Positions 55,567-64,000 of a DNA stretch of 64,000 bases are shown one piece after another. Position numbers and translations under genes: made by a program. Source of the stretch: HR10 sp964615335 (GTDB lineage Bacteria; Acidobacteriota; Blastocatellia; HR10); the NCBI GenBank assembly GCA_964615335.1, contig CAZTMT010000010.1:65140-129139 (forward strand). The letters are read 5' to 3'. Position 1 is the first letter of the stretch. Every line of letters starts with the position of its first letter. Below the pieces are notes generated by a model. That model was not told the DNA's origin and made no database searches. It saw only the letters and a list, made by a program, of their open reading frames with translations.

Positions 55567-57030
55567 ATGTCGGTGAAGATCTCATTGCCTACGGCCTTGA
55601 GACGATATGCTGCCGAAAGCGATACGCTTCAAGTGGAGGGGCGGACCGTGGGCGAAGCCCTCGCCCGGCTGGTCGAGCAGTATCCCGATCTCGGGAAGCA
55701 CCTGTTCACCGAGGACGGACGGTTGCGCCACTTCGTCAACGTTTACCTCAACGATGAAGATGTGCGCTATTTGCGAGAGCTGGATACGCCGCTGAAAGAG
55801 GGAGATGAGATCACCATCGTGCCGTCGGTGGCCGGAGGGGGAGAGCCCGAGGATGGCTCTCCTCTCCGGGAGATCGCCCGTCGCGCGCAGGCCATTCGGC
55901 TCAGTCCGGAGGAGATCTTGCGCTACAGTCGCCATCTCATCATGCCCGAGGTGACGATCGAAGGGCAGCGGCGACTCAAGGCCGCGCGCGTGCTCATTGT
56001 CGGCGCCGGAGGTCTGGGCTCACCGCTGGCGCTCTACCTGGCGGCGGCCGGCGTCGGACGCCTCGGGATCGTGGATTTCGATGTCGTGGATTTCACGAAT
56101 CTTCAGAGGCAGATCCTCTACACGACGCACGACGTCGGGCAGCCTAAGCTGCAGAAGGCCAAAGAGCGGCTGCTCGCGATCAATCCGCATATCGAAGTCC
56201 AGACCTACGAGACGCGTCTCACTTCCGAGAATGCGCTGGACATCCTCAAGGACTACGATGTCATCGTGGATGGCACCGACAATTTCCCGACGCGCTATCT
56301 GGTCAACGACGCCTGCGTGCTGCTCGGCAAGCCGAACGTCTACGGGAGCATCTTTCGCTTCGAAGGGCAAGCCTCGGTCTTCTACGCGCGCGAGGGGCCC
56401 TGTTATCGGTGCCTCTATCCCGAACCTCCGCCGCCGGGGCTCGTCCCCAGTTGCGCCGAAGGTGGGGTCTTGGGTGTTCTGCCCGGCATTATCGGCGCGA
56501 TTCAAGCCAACGAGACGATCAAGCTTATCCTGGGGCAGGGGGAACCGCTCATCGGGCGGCTCTTGCTCTTCGACGCTCTGCGAATGCAGTTCCGGATGCT
56601 CCGGGTCCGCAAGGATGCCCATTGCCCGGTCTGCGGCGAGCAGCCGACGATTCGCGAGCTGATTGATTACGAGGAGTTCTGCGGGGTGGCTCCGGAGCCG
56701 GTTCTGGCTGAGGAGTTGGAGATCACGCCGCGAGAGCTGAAGCAGCGGCTCGATCGGGGCGAGCAGCTCTTCCTGCTGGATGTCCGCGAGCCGCATGAAT
56801 GGCAGATCGCTCATCTGCCCGGCGCCACGCTCATCCCCATGAACCGCATCCCCGCGTCTCTGCATGAACTGCCGACGACAGACGAGATCATCGTCTACTG
56901 CAAGACGGGAGGACGCAGCGCGCAGGTCCTGCGATTCCTCTATAACGCCGGATTCCGGCGGATCAAGAACCTCAAAGGAGGGATCGAGCGTTGGGCCATC
57001 GAAGTGGATCCGAGCGTGCCGCGCTATTGA
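55567..57030 (+). CDS. CysO/MoaD-like ubiquitin-fold carrier fused to E1-like adenylyltransferase and rhodanese
   Basis: The 487-residue protein has three domains. Residues 1-91 are a beta-grasp carrier close to CysO (RHFVNVYLNDEDVRYLRELD) ending in PSVAGG. Residues 111-345 are the MoeB/ThiF adenylyltransferase: nucleotide loop VLIVGAGGLGSP near 143, a candidate catalytic Cys in VPSCAEGGVLG (C296) and zinc ligands CYRC (279/282) and CPVC (353/356). Residues 385-487 are a rhodanese with active Cys in VYCKTGGRSAQ (C445). The carrier's diglycine is internal (residues 90-92), so it needs cleavage before adenylation or thiocarboxylation. The protein combines carrier, activation and sulfur donation of the CysO/MoeZ pathway. 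GGAGGG lies three bases before the ATG. Confidence 0.88.
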   Translation: MSVKISLPTALRRYAAESDTLQVEGRTVGEALARLVEQYPDLGKHLFTEDGRLRHFVNVYLNDEDVRYLRELDTPLKEGDEITIVPSVAGGGEPEDGSPLREIARRAQAIRLSPEEILRYSRHLIMPEVTIEGQRRLKAARVLIVGAGGLGSPLALYLAAAGVGRLGIVDFDVVDFTNLQRQILYTTHDVGQPKLQKAKERLLAINPHIEVQTYETRLTSENALDILKDYDVIVDGTDNFPTRYLVNDACVLLGKPNVYGSIFRFEGQASVFYAREGPCYRCLYPEPPPPGLVPSCAEGGVLGVLPGIIGAIQANETIKLILGQGEPLIGRLLLFDALRMQFRMLRVRKDAHCPVCGEQPTIRELIDYEEFCGVAPEPVLAEELEITPRELKQRLDRGEQLFLLDVREPHEWQIAHLPGATLIPMNRIPASLHELPTTDEIIVYCKTGGRSAQVLRFLYNAGFRRIKNLKGGIERWAIEVDPSVPRY

Positions 57031-57061
57031 TGAGCCTGTCGGTCTCGGGAAGGAGTCGTCC

Positions 57062-57565
57062 GTGAGCGCCATTGATGATGTCTTGAAAGCCCACCAGCGT
57101 ATGCGGAGCAAGCAGTTCGCGTGGGGGGACCTCCCCTCGCCGCCCTCTCGAAAGCTGGCCGTCCTGGCCTGCATGGATGCTCGGATGATCGTCTCGCAGA
57201 TTCTGGGTCTCAGACCCGGCGAGGCGCACATTCTCCGCAATGCGGGCGGGATCGTCACCGAGGATGTCCTCCGCTCGCTTCTGATCTCGCACTATCTGCT
57301 GGGGACTCAGGAGTTCATGATCATCGAGCATACCGACTGCGGCCTGCTCACCTTCACCGACGAGGATCTCCTTCGGCAACTGCAGCAGCAGACGGGCACG
57401 GCCGTCGTCTCTCCGGCGCGCTTTTTCGCCTTCCGCGATCTCCGGCAGAACGTGCGGGAGCAGATTCAAAAGGTGCGGTCCCATCCCTGGATCCCCGCTG
57501 ATCTTGTCGTGCGCGGATTCATCTACGATGTGAGAACGGGCCGATTGCAGGAGGTCACGGAGTAA
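57062..57565 (+). CDS. Beta-class carbonic anhydrase
   Basis: The 167-residue protein has the beta-carbonic anhydrase zinc motifs: Cys and Asp in LACMDARM near residue 38, and the H-x2-C pair in EHTDCGLLTF near residue 93. The family hydrates CO2 reversibly. It lacks the long N-terminal arm of larger members. GTG 57062 is chosen because AAGGAG sits six bases upstream. It may be read with the CysO-E1-rhodanese gene 31 bases upstream. Its end overlaps the convergent HEAT-repeat gene by 11 bases. Confidence 0.88.
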   Translation: MSAIDDVLKAHQRMRSKQFAWGDLPSPPSRKLAVLACMDARMIVSQILGLRPGEAHILRNAGGIVTEDVLRSLLISHYLLGTQEFMIIEHTDCGLLTFTDEDLLRQLQQQTGTAVVSPARFFAFRDLRQNVREQIQKVRSHPWIPADLVVRGFIYDVRTGRLQEVTE

Positions 57566-58946
57566 GAGGCATCCCGACCTGGGGGGAATGTCCCACGCGG
57601 CGCGGGCGCGTGCGCGGCGACGTGGGCGCTTGCGCGCGCCGCTGGATGCGCTGGATCGCGAGATTGGTTGCGTTGACCAGATCCGGATCCGGGGACTGCA
57701 GAAGGGGCTTCAGATGTTCGATGGCCTCGGGCGGGCCCGTTCGCCCGAGCGCTTCGACGATCAGGCGGCGCGCCGGCACGCTGCCCCGCTGAAGGAAGGG
57801 ATACAGATCCGCAGGTTCGACCTCCAGAAGATATGCTGCCGCCTGTTGGCGACGTCCGCCCTCGAGATCTTGAACGATCGCTTCGAGGAACTCGCGTCGG
57901 CCGAGCCGATACAGAGCGAAGGCTTGCGCCAGTTGAACGGCGGGATCTGTCTCCCGAAGGCGCGCGCGGGAGATGCGCTCGACATACTGCGCGTCGCCCA
58001 ATCGAGCCATTCCTTCGCTGGCGAACCGACGTCGCTCGGGGAAGGGATGCTCGAGATTTTGAAGGAAGATCTCGCGGGCTGCGCGATCCCCGATCTGCGC
58101 CAGCGCTTCCAGAGCCAAACGCGCCGTCTCCTCATCGCGGGGGCGAGAGAAGACCTCGATCAGCTTGGGAACGGCCTCTCGAATGCGGAGCACGCCCACG
58201 GCCGTGAGCGCGGACTTGCGCACGTCATCGTCCGAATCGTTGAGGAAGGGGATGATGTAGGAACCGGCCTGCGGATCGCCCAGTTTCATGAAGGTCCTCA
58301 AGATCTCGACCCGCAGGAAGCTGTTGCCGACAAAAAGACGTCCCAGGTGCGGGATGGCGTCCGTGGCGCGCAACACGCCCAGGGCGCGAATAGCTGCCCG
58401 GCGCACACTGCGATCGCTATCACTTTGCGCGACCCGCACCAGGCCCTGAATGATTCGCGCGTCCACGTTCGTCTCCGGCTCGACGATGGTCGCCTCGTAC
58501 GTGCTCAGGAAAGGATTCAAGATCTGCCAGCCTCGACGCTCTCGCACGATGAACTCAATGTCGGTCTCCATGTAGAGACTGACCAGGGCCAGGATCGCGG
58601 CCTTGCGCACCTCTTTGTCGGAATCCGAGAGCGCAGCGAGCATGGCCGGAAGCGTCGTCTCGACTTTCAGAAGCCCCAGCGCGCGCACAGCTTCCCGGCG
58701 CACATCGGGGTGAGAATCGGCGCGCACGACCTGAGCCAGCGATTCGGCGGCTTCGCGCTGCCGTCGCTCGCCGAGCTTGCGGGCCGCCTGAAGTCGCGTC
58801 TTCACGATCGGACTGCGCAGATCGGCGATCAGCTCCTCGGTCGTCTGCGCTCGGCAGAGGAACGGTCCTCGGCCGCAGAGGATCAGAAGGAGAAGGGGTA
58901 TCGCGCGCTTGTTTCCCCCGATCGCTCCGGCCGGCCCGTGTCTCAT
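57555..58946 (-). CDS. HEAT-repeat domain protein (exported)
   Basis: The 463-residue protein has a signal peptide (AIPLLLLILCGRGPFLCRAQ) and a run of HEAT/PBS-lyase-type repeats from about residue 40 to 440. Examples are HPDVRREAVRALGLLKVE, DKEVRKAAILALVSLY, DRSVRRAAIRALGVLRATDAIPHLGRL and DDVRKSALTAVGVLRIREAVPKL. Such arrays are protein-interaction scaffolds. The tail is Pro/Arg-rich. The ATG at 58946 is preferred because the promoter (TTGACT, 16 bases, TAGAAT) would place the transcription start close to the GTG at 58955. No partner is obvious. Confidence 0.8.
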   Translation of the reverse strand: MRHGPAGAIGGNKRAIPLLLLILCGRGPFLCRAQTTEELIADLRSPIVKTRLQAARKLGERRQREAAESLAQVVRADSHPDVRREAVRALGLLKVETTLPAMLAALSDSDKEVRKAAILALVSLYMETDIEFIVRERRGWQILNPFLSTYEATIVEPETNVDARIIQGLVRVAQSDSDRSVRRAAIRALGVLRATDAIPHLGRLFVGNSFLRVEILRTFMKLGDPQAGSYIIPFLNDSDDDVRKSALTAVGVLRIREAVPKLIEVFSRPRDEETARLALEALAQIGDRAAREIFLQNLEHPFPERRRFASEGMARLGDAQYVERISRARLRETDPAVQLAQAFALYRLGRREFLEAIVQDLEGGRRQQAAAYLLEVEPADLYPFLQRGSVPARRLIVEALGRTGPPEAIEHLKPLLQSPDPDLVNATNLAIQRIQRRAQAPTSPRTRPRRVGHSPQVGMPLTP

Positions 58947-58961
58947 GATGCTCACGGAGCG

Positions 58962-58989
58962 ATTCTACTGCGAAGCGAGGAAAAGTCAA
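58962..58989 (-). promoter_or_regulatory. Promoter of the HEAT-repeat gene
   Basis: On the minus strand TTGACT (58989-58984), a 16-base spacer and TAGAAT (58967-58962) place the expected start near 58955, close to the initiation codon, giving a very short leader. Confidence 0.45.
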
Positions 58990-59061
58990 GACGCATTTGG
59001 TCAGGACGCGCTCGCTCTTGCTCTCGGGGCCTTCGGAAAGCTACGCTTGAACGGGCGACCT

Positions 59062-59940
59062 ATGGCGGACCGAAGCGCGCGGCATCCGGAGAACATCCCG
59101 GGAGAGTTCTTCGTGGATACACGCTGCATTGATTGCGATCAATGCCGGCAAATTGCCCCGCGCGTCTTTCGGGCTCATCGAGGGCAGGCGATCGTATACC
59201 GTCAGCCGGAGACCGAACATGACCTTCGGCGCGCTCAGATGGCGCTTGTGACCTGCCCGACGGCTTCCATTGGGACGATGCGGAAACAGGACCTCAGGCC
59301 GGCTCTGGTCGCTTTCCCGGAGCCCATCGCTGAGAACGTCTACTTCTGTGGCTTCGCGTCGGCGCGTTCTTTTGGCGCGTCGAGCTATCTTCTGGTGCGC
59401 CCTCAGGGGAATGTGCTTGTGGATTCGCCGCGATTCGCGCGTCCGCTCGTGCGACGTCTCGAGGAGATGGGAGGGATCGCCCTTTTGTTCCTCACGCATC
59501 GGGACGATGTCGCCGATCATGACAGATTCCATCGGCATTTCGGATGTCGGCGCGTCCTGCATCGCGAAGACCTCACGCCGGCAACGCGCGATGTGGAGAT
59601 CGTGATCTCCGGCCGGGATCCCGTTCCGCTGGATGCGGAGCTTGTGGTGATCCCCACTCCCGGACATACGCGCGGGCATCAGGTCTTGCTCTATCGGGAG
59701 AAGTACCTTTTCTCGGGGGATCATCTGTGGGCCAATGAGAGGGGGGAGCTGGTCGCCTCACCCAGCGTCTGCTGGTATTCGTGGACGGAGCAGGTGCGCT
59801 CGGTCGAGCGGCTGCTGGACTTTCGCTTCGAATGGGTGCTGCCCGGGCATGGACGCCGCCTGCAGGCCCCGCCCGATCAGATGCGCGCGCGACTTCGGGA
59901 TTGTGTGGCGCGCATGCGCGCCAGAGCCCGCGAAGGTTGA
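59062..59940 (+). CDS. Ferredoxin-metallo-beta-lactamase fusion protein
   Basis: The 292-residue protein joins a single-cluster ferredoxin to a metallo-beta-lactamase fold. The ferredoxin part has CIDCDQCRQIAPRVF near residue 20 and CPTASI near 68. The MBL part has THRDDVADHDRFHRHFG, PTPGHTRGHQVLLY and FSGDHLWANE, supplying His/Asp ligands for a binuclear metal site. The role may be redox-coupled hydrolase or persulfide/glyoxalase-like chemistry. ATG 59062 is chosen; the frame extends further upstream across a non-conserved stretch. It faces the HEAT gene and precedes def. Confidence 0.8.
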   Translation: MADRSARHPENIPGEFFVDTRCIDCDQCRQIAPRVFRAHRGQAIVYRQPETEHDLRRAQMALVTCPTASIGTMRKQDLRPALVAFPEPIAENVYFCGFASARSFGASSYLLVRPQGNVLVDSPRFARPLVRRLEEMGGIALLFLTHRDDVADHDRFHRHFGCRRVLHREDLTPATRDVEIVISGRDPVPLDAELVVIPTPGHTRGHQVLLYREKYLFSGDHLWANERGELVASPSVCWYSWTEQVRSVERLLDFRFEWVLPGHGRRLQAPPDQMRARLRDCVARMRARAREG

Positions 59941-60008
59941 CAGAGGGGCGGGCGTTCGAGTAAAAACGGCCATTTCGTGAGAGATTGCTCCGTGAGGAGG
60001 AAAAAACC

Positions 60009-60518
60009 TTGGTCCGCGAGATTCTCAAATATGGCGATCCGCGACTTGTCCGGCCCTCGGAACCGGTGGTCGAATTCAATGAGGAATTGGTGAAGCTTGT
60101 CGAGGACATGTTCGAGACGATGTACGCGGCCCGAGGCGTGGGGCTGGCTGCTCCGCAGATCGGCGTCAATCGCCGTCTCTTCGTCATGGATTGTAGCGGG
60201 GGCCGCCAACCCGAGCAGAAGATCGTTCTGATCAACCCCGAGATCCTCGCCACCGAGGGAGAGGTCATCGAAGAGGAGGGATGCTTGAGTCTGCCCGGGC
60301 TGTATGCGAAGGTCGCCCGTCCCTATCGCGTCCTCGCGCGCGGACTGGATCTCCATCAGAAAGAAATCACGCTGGAGGTGACGGGCCTGGCCGCGCGCTG
60401 CGTGTGTCATGAAGTGGATCATCTGGACGGGCGGCTCTACATCTCGCGCGTGAGCCCGCTCAAGCGCGATCTCCTGCTGCGGAAGATCAAAAAGCTCATC
60501 AAGGCCGGACAGTGGTGA
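60009..60518 (+). CDS. def: Peptide deformylase
   Basis: The 169-residue protein has the three deformylase motifs: GVGLAAPQIG near residue 44, EEGCLSLPG near 88 and HEVDHLDG near 131, with Cys and two His binding the metal. It removes the formyl group from nascent N-termini. TTG 60009 is chosen because GAGGAGG lies eight bases upstream and the frame matches the conserved N-terminus (VREILKYGDPRL). The def-fmt-rsmB order is a widespread operon. It is followed by fmt after 22 bases. Confidence 0.93.
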   Translation: MVREILKYGDPRLVRPSEPVVEFNEELVKLVEDMFETMYAARGVGLAAPQIGVNRRLFVMDCSGGRQPEQKIVLINPEILATEGEVIEEEGCLSLPGLYAKVARPYRVLARGLDLHQKEITLEVTGLAARCVCHEVDHLDGRLYISRVSPLKRDLLLRKIKKLIKAGQW

Positions 60519-60540
60519 GTCACCTCTTGCGAGGGAACGC

Positions 60541-61503
60541 ATGCGTGTGATCTTCATGGGGACTCCGGAAGCGGCCGTGCCGACGCTCCGGAAATTGTTG
60601 GAATCCGAACATGAAGTCCTTGCCGTCTTCACACAACCGGATCGCCCGACGGGGCGACATCAGGTTCTGACGCCCCCGCCGGTGAAGCGGGTCGCACAGG
60701 AGGCGGGAATTCCGGTCCATCAGCCCGAGAAGCTGAAGACCAATGAAGACGTGCGCGCCGTCATTCACGCGCTCGGGCCGGATGTGATCGTCGTCGTGGC
60801 CTATGGGAAGATCTTACCGCCGTGGCTTTTGCAGATTCCCCGGCTCGGATGTGTGAATGTGCACTTCTCTCTGCTGCCAAAATATCGAGGGGCGGCTCCC
60901 GTGCAATGGGCGATCGCTCGGGGCGAGGCCGTCACCGGAGTGACGACGATGCTCATGGATGAAGGGGTGGATACGGGGCCGATTCTGCTTCAACGGGAAT
61001 GCCCGATCGGCCCCGATGAGACGGCGCCGGAGCTGACCGAGCGGTTGGCCCATCTGGGAGCAGAGCTTCTTCTGGAGACGCTCAAGGGACTGAGCCAGGG
61101 GCGGATCCAACCGCGTCCGCAGGACGAAGCTCAAGCCTCTTATGCGCCGCTGCTGCGGCGCGAGCACGGATGGGTGGATTGGAACCGGAGCGCCTGGGAG
61201 ATTCGGAATCGGATTCGCGGGTTTCAACCCTGGCCGGGCGCCTGGACCCGGCTGGGCGGCGCGCGCCTGATTTTGTGGCGAGCGCAGGCCGAAGAAGGAG
61301 AGCCGAGCCCGTGGCCTCCGGGAACTATCTGTGCGATCGAACGCCAGGCGCTGCTGGTTGTCTGTGGAGGGGCGACCCGACTGCGCATCACTGAGCTGCA
61401 ACTGGAAGGAAAGCGGCGGTTGCCCGCATCGGAATTCCTCAAGGGCGCACGCGTGGACGTCGGCGTCCGACTCGGTGAGGGCGAGCCTCCCCCCTCCCCA
61501 TGA
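60541..61503 (+). CDS. fmt: Methionyl-tRNA formyltransferase
   Basis: The 320-residue protein has RVIFMGTPEAAVPTLRKLLESEHEVLAVFTQPDRP at the start, the catalytic VNVHFSLLPKYRGAAPVQWA and MDEGVDTGPILLQRE. The C-terminal OB-like domain (RGFQPWPGAWTRLGGARLILWRAQAEEGE) is complete. It formylates Met-tRNA(fMet), paired with deformylase in the same operon. It overlaps rsmB by four bases (ATGA). Confidence 0.96.
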   Translation: MRVIFMGTPEAAVPTLRKLLESEHEVLAVFTQPDRPTGRHQVLTPPPVKRVAQEAGIPVHQPEKLKTNEDVRAVIHALGPDVIVVVAYGKILPPWLLQIPRLGCVNVHFSLLPKYRGAAPVQWAIARGEAVTGVTTMLMDEGVDTGPILLQRECPIGPDETAPELTERLAHLGAELLLETLKGLSQGRIQPRPQDEAQASYAPLLRREHGWVDWNRSAWEIRNRIRGFQPWPGAWTRLGGARLILWRAQAEEGEPSPWPPGTICAIERQALLVVCGGATRLRITELQLEGKRRLPASEFLKGARVDVGVRLGEGEPPPSP

Positions 61504-62882
61504 AGGCTCCCGTGATCAGTCCGGCGCGAGAATTGGCCTTCCGGATCCTTGGGCGCGTCATCCAGCAGAGAGGGCGAGCGAGCGATCTGCTGGCCTCCTC
61601 GTGCACGGGCCGCCTCTCGGAGCGCGATCGGCGCCTGACGTATGAGCTCGTGCTGGGCGTTCTGCGGTGGCAGCTTCAACTGGATTATCTGCTGGCACAT
61701 TACAGCGGCCGACGTCCCGAACAACTCGATGAGCCCATTCGGATTGCCCTGCGCATGGGATTGTACCAGTTGCGCTTTCTCTCTCGCATTCCGGCCTACG
61801 CGGCCGTCAGCGAATCGGTCGCTTTGGCGAAGCGTCATGGCTCTCCCTGGGGAGCGGGTTTGGTCAATGCCGTCTTGCGACGCGCGGCCCAATGCCCGGA
61901 TGAGCGCCCGTGGGAGAGAATCGCCGATCCGATCGAGCGCGCCAGTGTGGAGCTGTCTCATCCGGCGTGGCTGGTCCGCAAGTGGATGGACGATTTCGGA
62001 GAGCAGGAAGCGCGCGCTCTTATGCGCGCCAACAACGAGGCGCCGCCTCTGGCGCTCCGCCTCAATCCCCTGGCGGCTTCTGAAGAAGAGATCCTTCGTG
62101 CCCTCGTTCAGGAAGGGATCCAGATCGAGTCCTCGCCCTACGTGCCGGGAGCCTATCGCGTGCGCTCGGGCTCCATAGGGCCGCGCACCGAAGTCTGGCG
62201 CAAGGGGTGGATCTACGTTCAGGACGAAGCCTCGCAACTGATCGCACATCTGGTCTCTCCGCGACCGGGAATGCGCGTTCTGGAGATCTGTGCAGCTCCC
62301 GGGAGCAAGACGACGCATATGGCCGTCTTGATGTCCAATCGGGGGATGATCGTCGCCGGAGACCGATATCTGGGGCGTCTGCTGACTCTCAAGCGGGTGG
62401 CCTCACGACTTCAGGTCCGCATCGCCCATCCGATCGCCCTGGAAGGGCGCGGACCGTTGCCTTTGCTTCCGGGAGTGCGCTTTGAGCGCGTGCTGGTGGA
62501 CGTCCCCTGTTCGGGGACGGGAACGCTTCGGCGGCATCCCGAGATCAAATGGCGCCTGACGCCGGAGCAGGTGCTTCGTTTCGCCGAGCAGCAGGGGGCG
62601 CTTCTTGCGGAAGCCGCGCGCTGGGTCCAGCCCGGAGGCTGGCTCCTCTACGCCACCTGTTCGCTCGAGCATGAGGAGAACGAAGATGTCATCGGTGCAT
62701 TCCTGGCCGAGCATGCGGAATTTCAGCTTGTTCCTGCTGCGGGGCCGGAGGTTTTGCGTTCAGCTTCAGGCTGTGTGCGGACCTTCCCTCATCGACATGG
62801 GATGGATGGATTTTTCGCCGCCCTCATGGAGAGAAAAAAACTTGCGCCGGACCCCTTGACATCTCAGGGGCCATGTGTATAA
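61500..62882 (+). CDS. rsmB: 16S rRNA (cytosine(967)-C5)-methyltransferase RsmB
   Basis: The 460-residue protein has an N-terminal NusB-like RNA-binding domain (ARELAFRILGRVIQQRGRASDLLAS) and a Rossmann methyltransferase. SAM-binding LEICAAPGSKTTHMAVLM and the catalytic-Cys motifs DVPCSGTGTLRRHPEIKW and YATCSLEHEENE are present. It methylates C967 of 16S rRNA. Its last codons carry the -10 box of the downstream rRNA promoter: the TAA stop is inside the TATAAT. Confidence 0.95.
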   Translation: MKAPVISPARELAFRILGRVIQQRGRASDLLASSCTGRLSERDRRLTYELVLGVLRWQLQLDYLLAHYSGRRPEQLDEPIRIALRMGLYQLRFLSRIPAYAAVSESVALAKRHGSPWGAGLVNAVLRRAAQCPDERPWERIADPIERASVELSHPAWLVRKWMDDFGEQEARALMRANNEAPPLALRLNPLAASEEEILRALVQEGIQIESSPYVPGAYRVRSGSIGPRTEVWRKGWIYVQDEASQLIAHLVSPRPGMRVLEICAAPGSKTTHMAVLMSNRGMIVAGDRYLGRLLTLKRVASRLQVRIAHPIALEGRGPLPLLPGVRFERVLVDVPCSGTGTLRRHPEIKWRLTPEQVLRFAEQQGALLAEAARWVQPGGWLLYATCSLEHEENEDVIGAFLAEHAEFQLVPAAGPEVLRSASGCVRTFPHRHGMDGFFAALMERKKLAPDPLTSQGPCV

Positions 62883-62883
62883 T
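62856..62883 (+). promoter_or_regulatory. rRNA operon promoter overlapping the 3' end of rsmB
   Basis: A perfect TTGACA (62856-62861), a 16-base spacer and a perfect TATAAT (62878-62883) lie about 120 bases before the 16S gene. The -10 overlaps the rsmB stop codon. It is the best consensus promoter in the window. Confidence 0.9.
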
Positions 62884-62928
62884 GAGTTTTTGCCTGAACG
62901 CAGAAGAAGCGCGCTGAGGACGCACGGA

Positions 62929-62950
62929 TGTTTGAAAACTAGATAGTGCG
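62929..62950 (+). promoter_or_regulatory. boxA-like antitermination element in the rRNA leader
   Basis: TGTTTGAAAACTAGATAGTG in the leader resembles the boxA element of bacterial rRNA leaders, which recruits NusB-S10 for antitermination. Confidence 0.5.
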
Positions 62951-63004
62951 TGATCGCCCGTGTGACGGGTGAGTTTCGGGCTGTGACTGTACTCCGACGT
63001 TTCC

Positions 63005-64000
<996 letters not shown>

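Overview
The window looks like a chromosome segment of a Gram-negative, GC-rich bacterium, most probably a member of the Acidobacteriota. Pointers are the VWFA-related protein of the type common in Acidobacteria (7200-8120), a GWxTD-domain protein (29795-31561), lipid A genes (fabZ-lpxA-lpxI) and a complete Tat system. The window ends inside a 16S rRNA gene (63005-64000). The lineage call is inference; the 16S sequence would settle it. I see no phage, IS element or CRISPR array; this is dense housekeeping DNA with several unusual small systems.

Layout. 1-2.7 kb: end of a polysaccharide pyruvyl transferase and an acyl-CoA ligase. 2.8-6.1 kb: tatA, then an oxidative-stress and iron block (rubrerythrin, Fe-S oxidoreductase, DUF3501, Dps). 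6.1-9.2 kb: secreted SH3-like protein, LysW-like zinc-ribbon peptide, VWA protein, carboxypeptidase-regulatory-like protein, excisionase-type HTH. 9.2-11.8 kb: PuuD-like membrane protein with three DsrE-like proteins and a TusA-like protein. 11.9-16.4 kb: prkA-yeaH-spoVR on the minus strand. 16.7-27.2 kb: a minus-strand run of carB, a selenoprotein, tRNA-Sec, a fatty acid hydroxylase, dprA, topA, an unrecognised protein and truB. 27.3-29.8 kb: two tandem MacB/FtsX-type permeases. 29.8-33.9 kb: GWxTD protein, tatB-tatC, LysR regulator. 34.0-36.8 kb: leuA-leuB. 36.7-43.7 kb: two uncharacterised genes, alaS, proline dehydrogenase, TonB-like protein. 43.7-47.7 kb: rsmI, ompH/skp, fabZ, lpxA, lpxI. 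47.8-53.7 kb: dienelactone hydrolase, a Tat-exported molybdenum hydroxylase pair, an S9 peptidase. 53.7-57.6 kb: a candidate structured RNA with terminator, then cysteine synthase, JAMM peptidase, a CysO-E1-rhodanese fusion and a beta-carbonic anhydrase. 57.6-63 kb: HEAT-repeat protein, ferredoxin-MBL fusion, def-fmt-rsmB, then the rrn promoter.

Two systems stand out. First, tRNA-Sec (anticodon UCA, 23500-23597) lies next to a 74-residue glutaredoxin-like selenoprotein (23695-23919) whose in-frame UGA encodes the U of a U-P-Y-T motif. Standard ORF calling does not show this gene. Second, a protein-based sulfur-transfer operon (54119-57030) encodes a cysteine synthase, a JAMM metallopeptidase, and one polypeptide fusing a CysO/MoaD-like ubiquitin-fold carrier, an E1-like adenylyltransferase and a rhodanese. 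The carrier's C-terminal diglycine is buried inside the fusion, so it would need cleavage, plausibly by the neighbouring JAMM peptidase. Both are read directly from sequence; the functional links are inferred.
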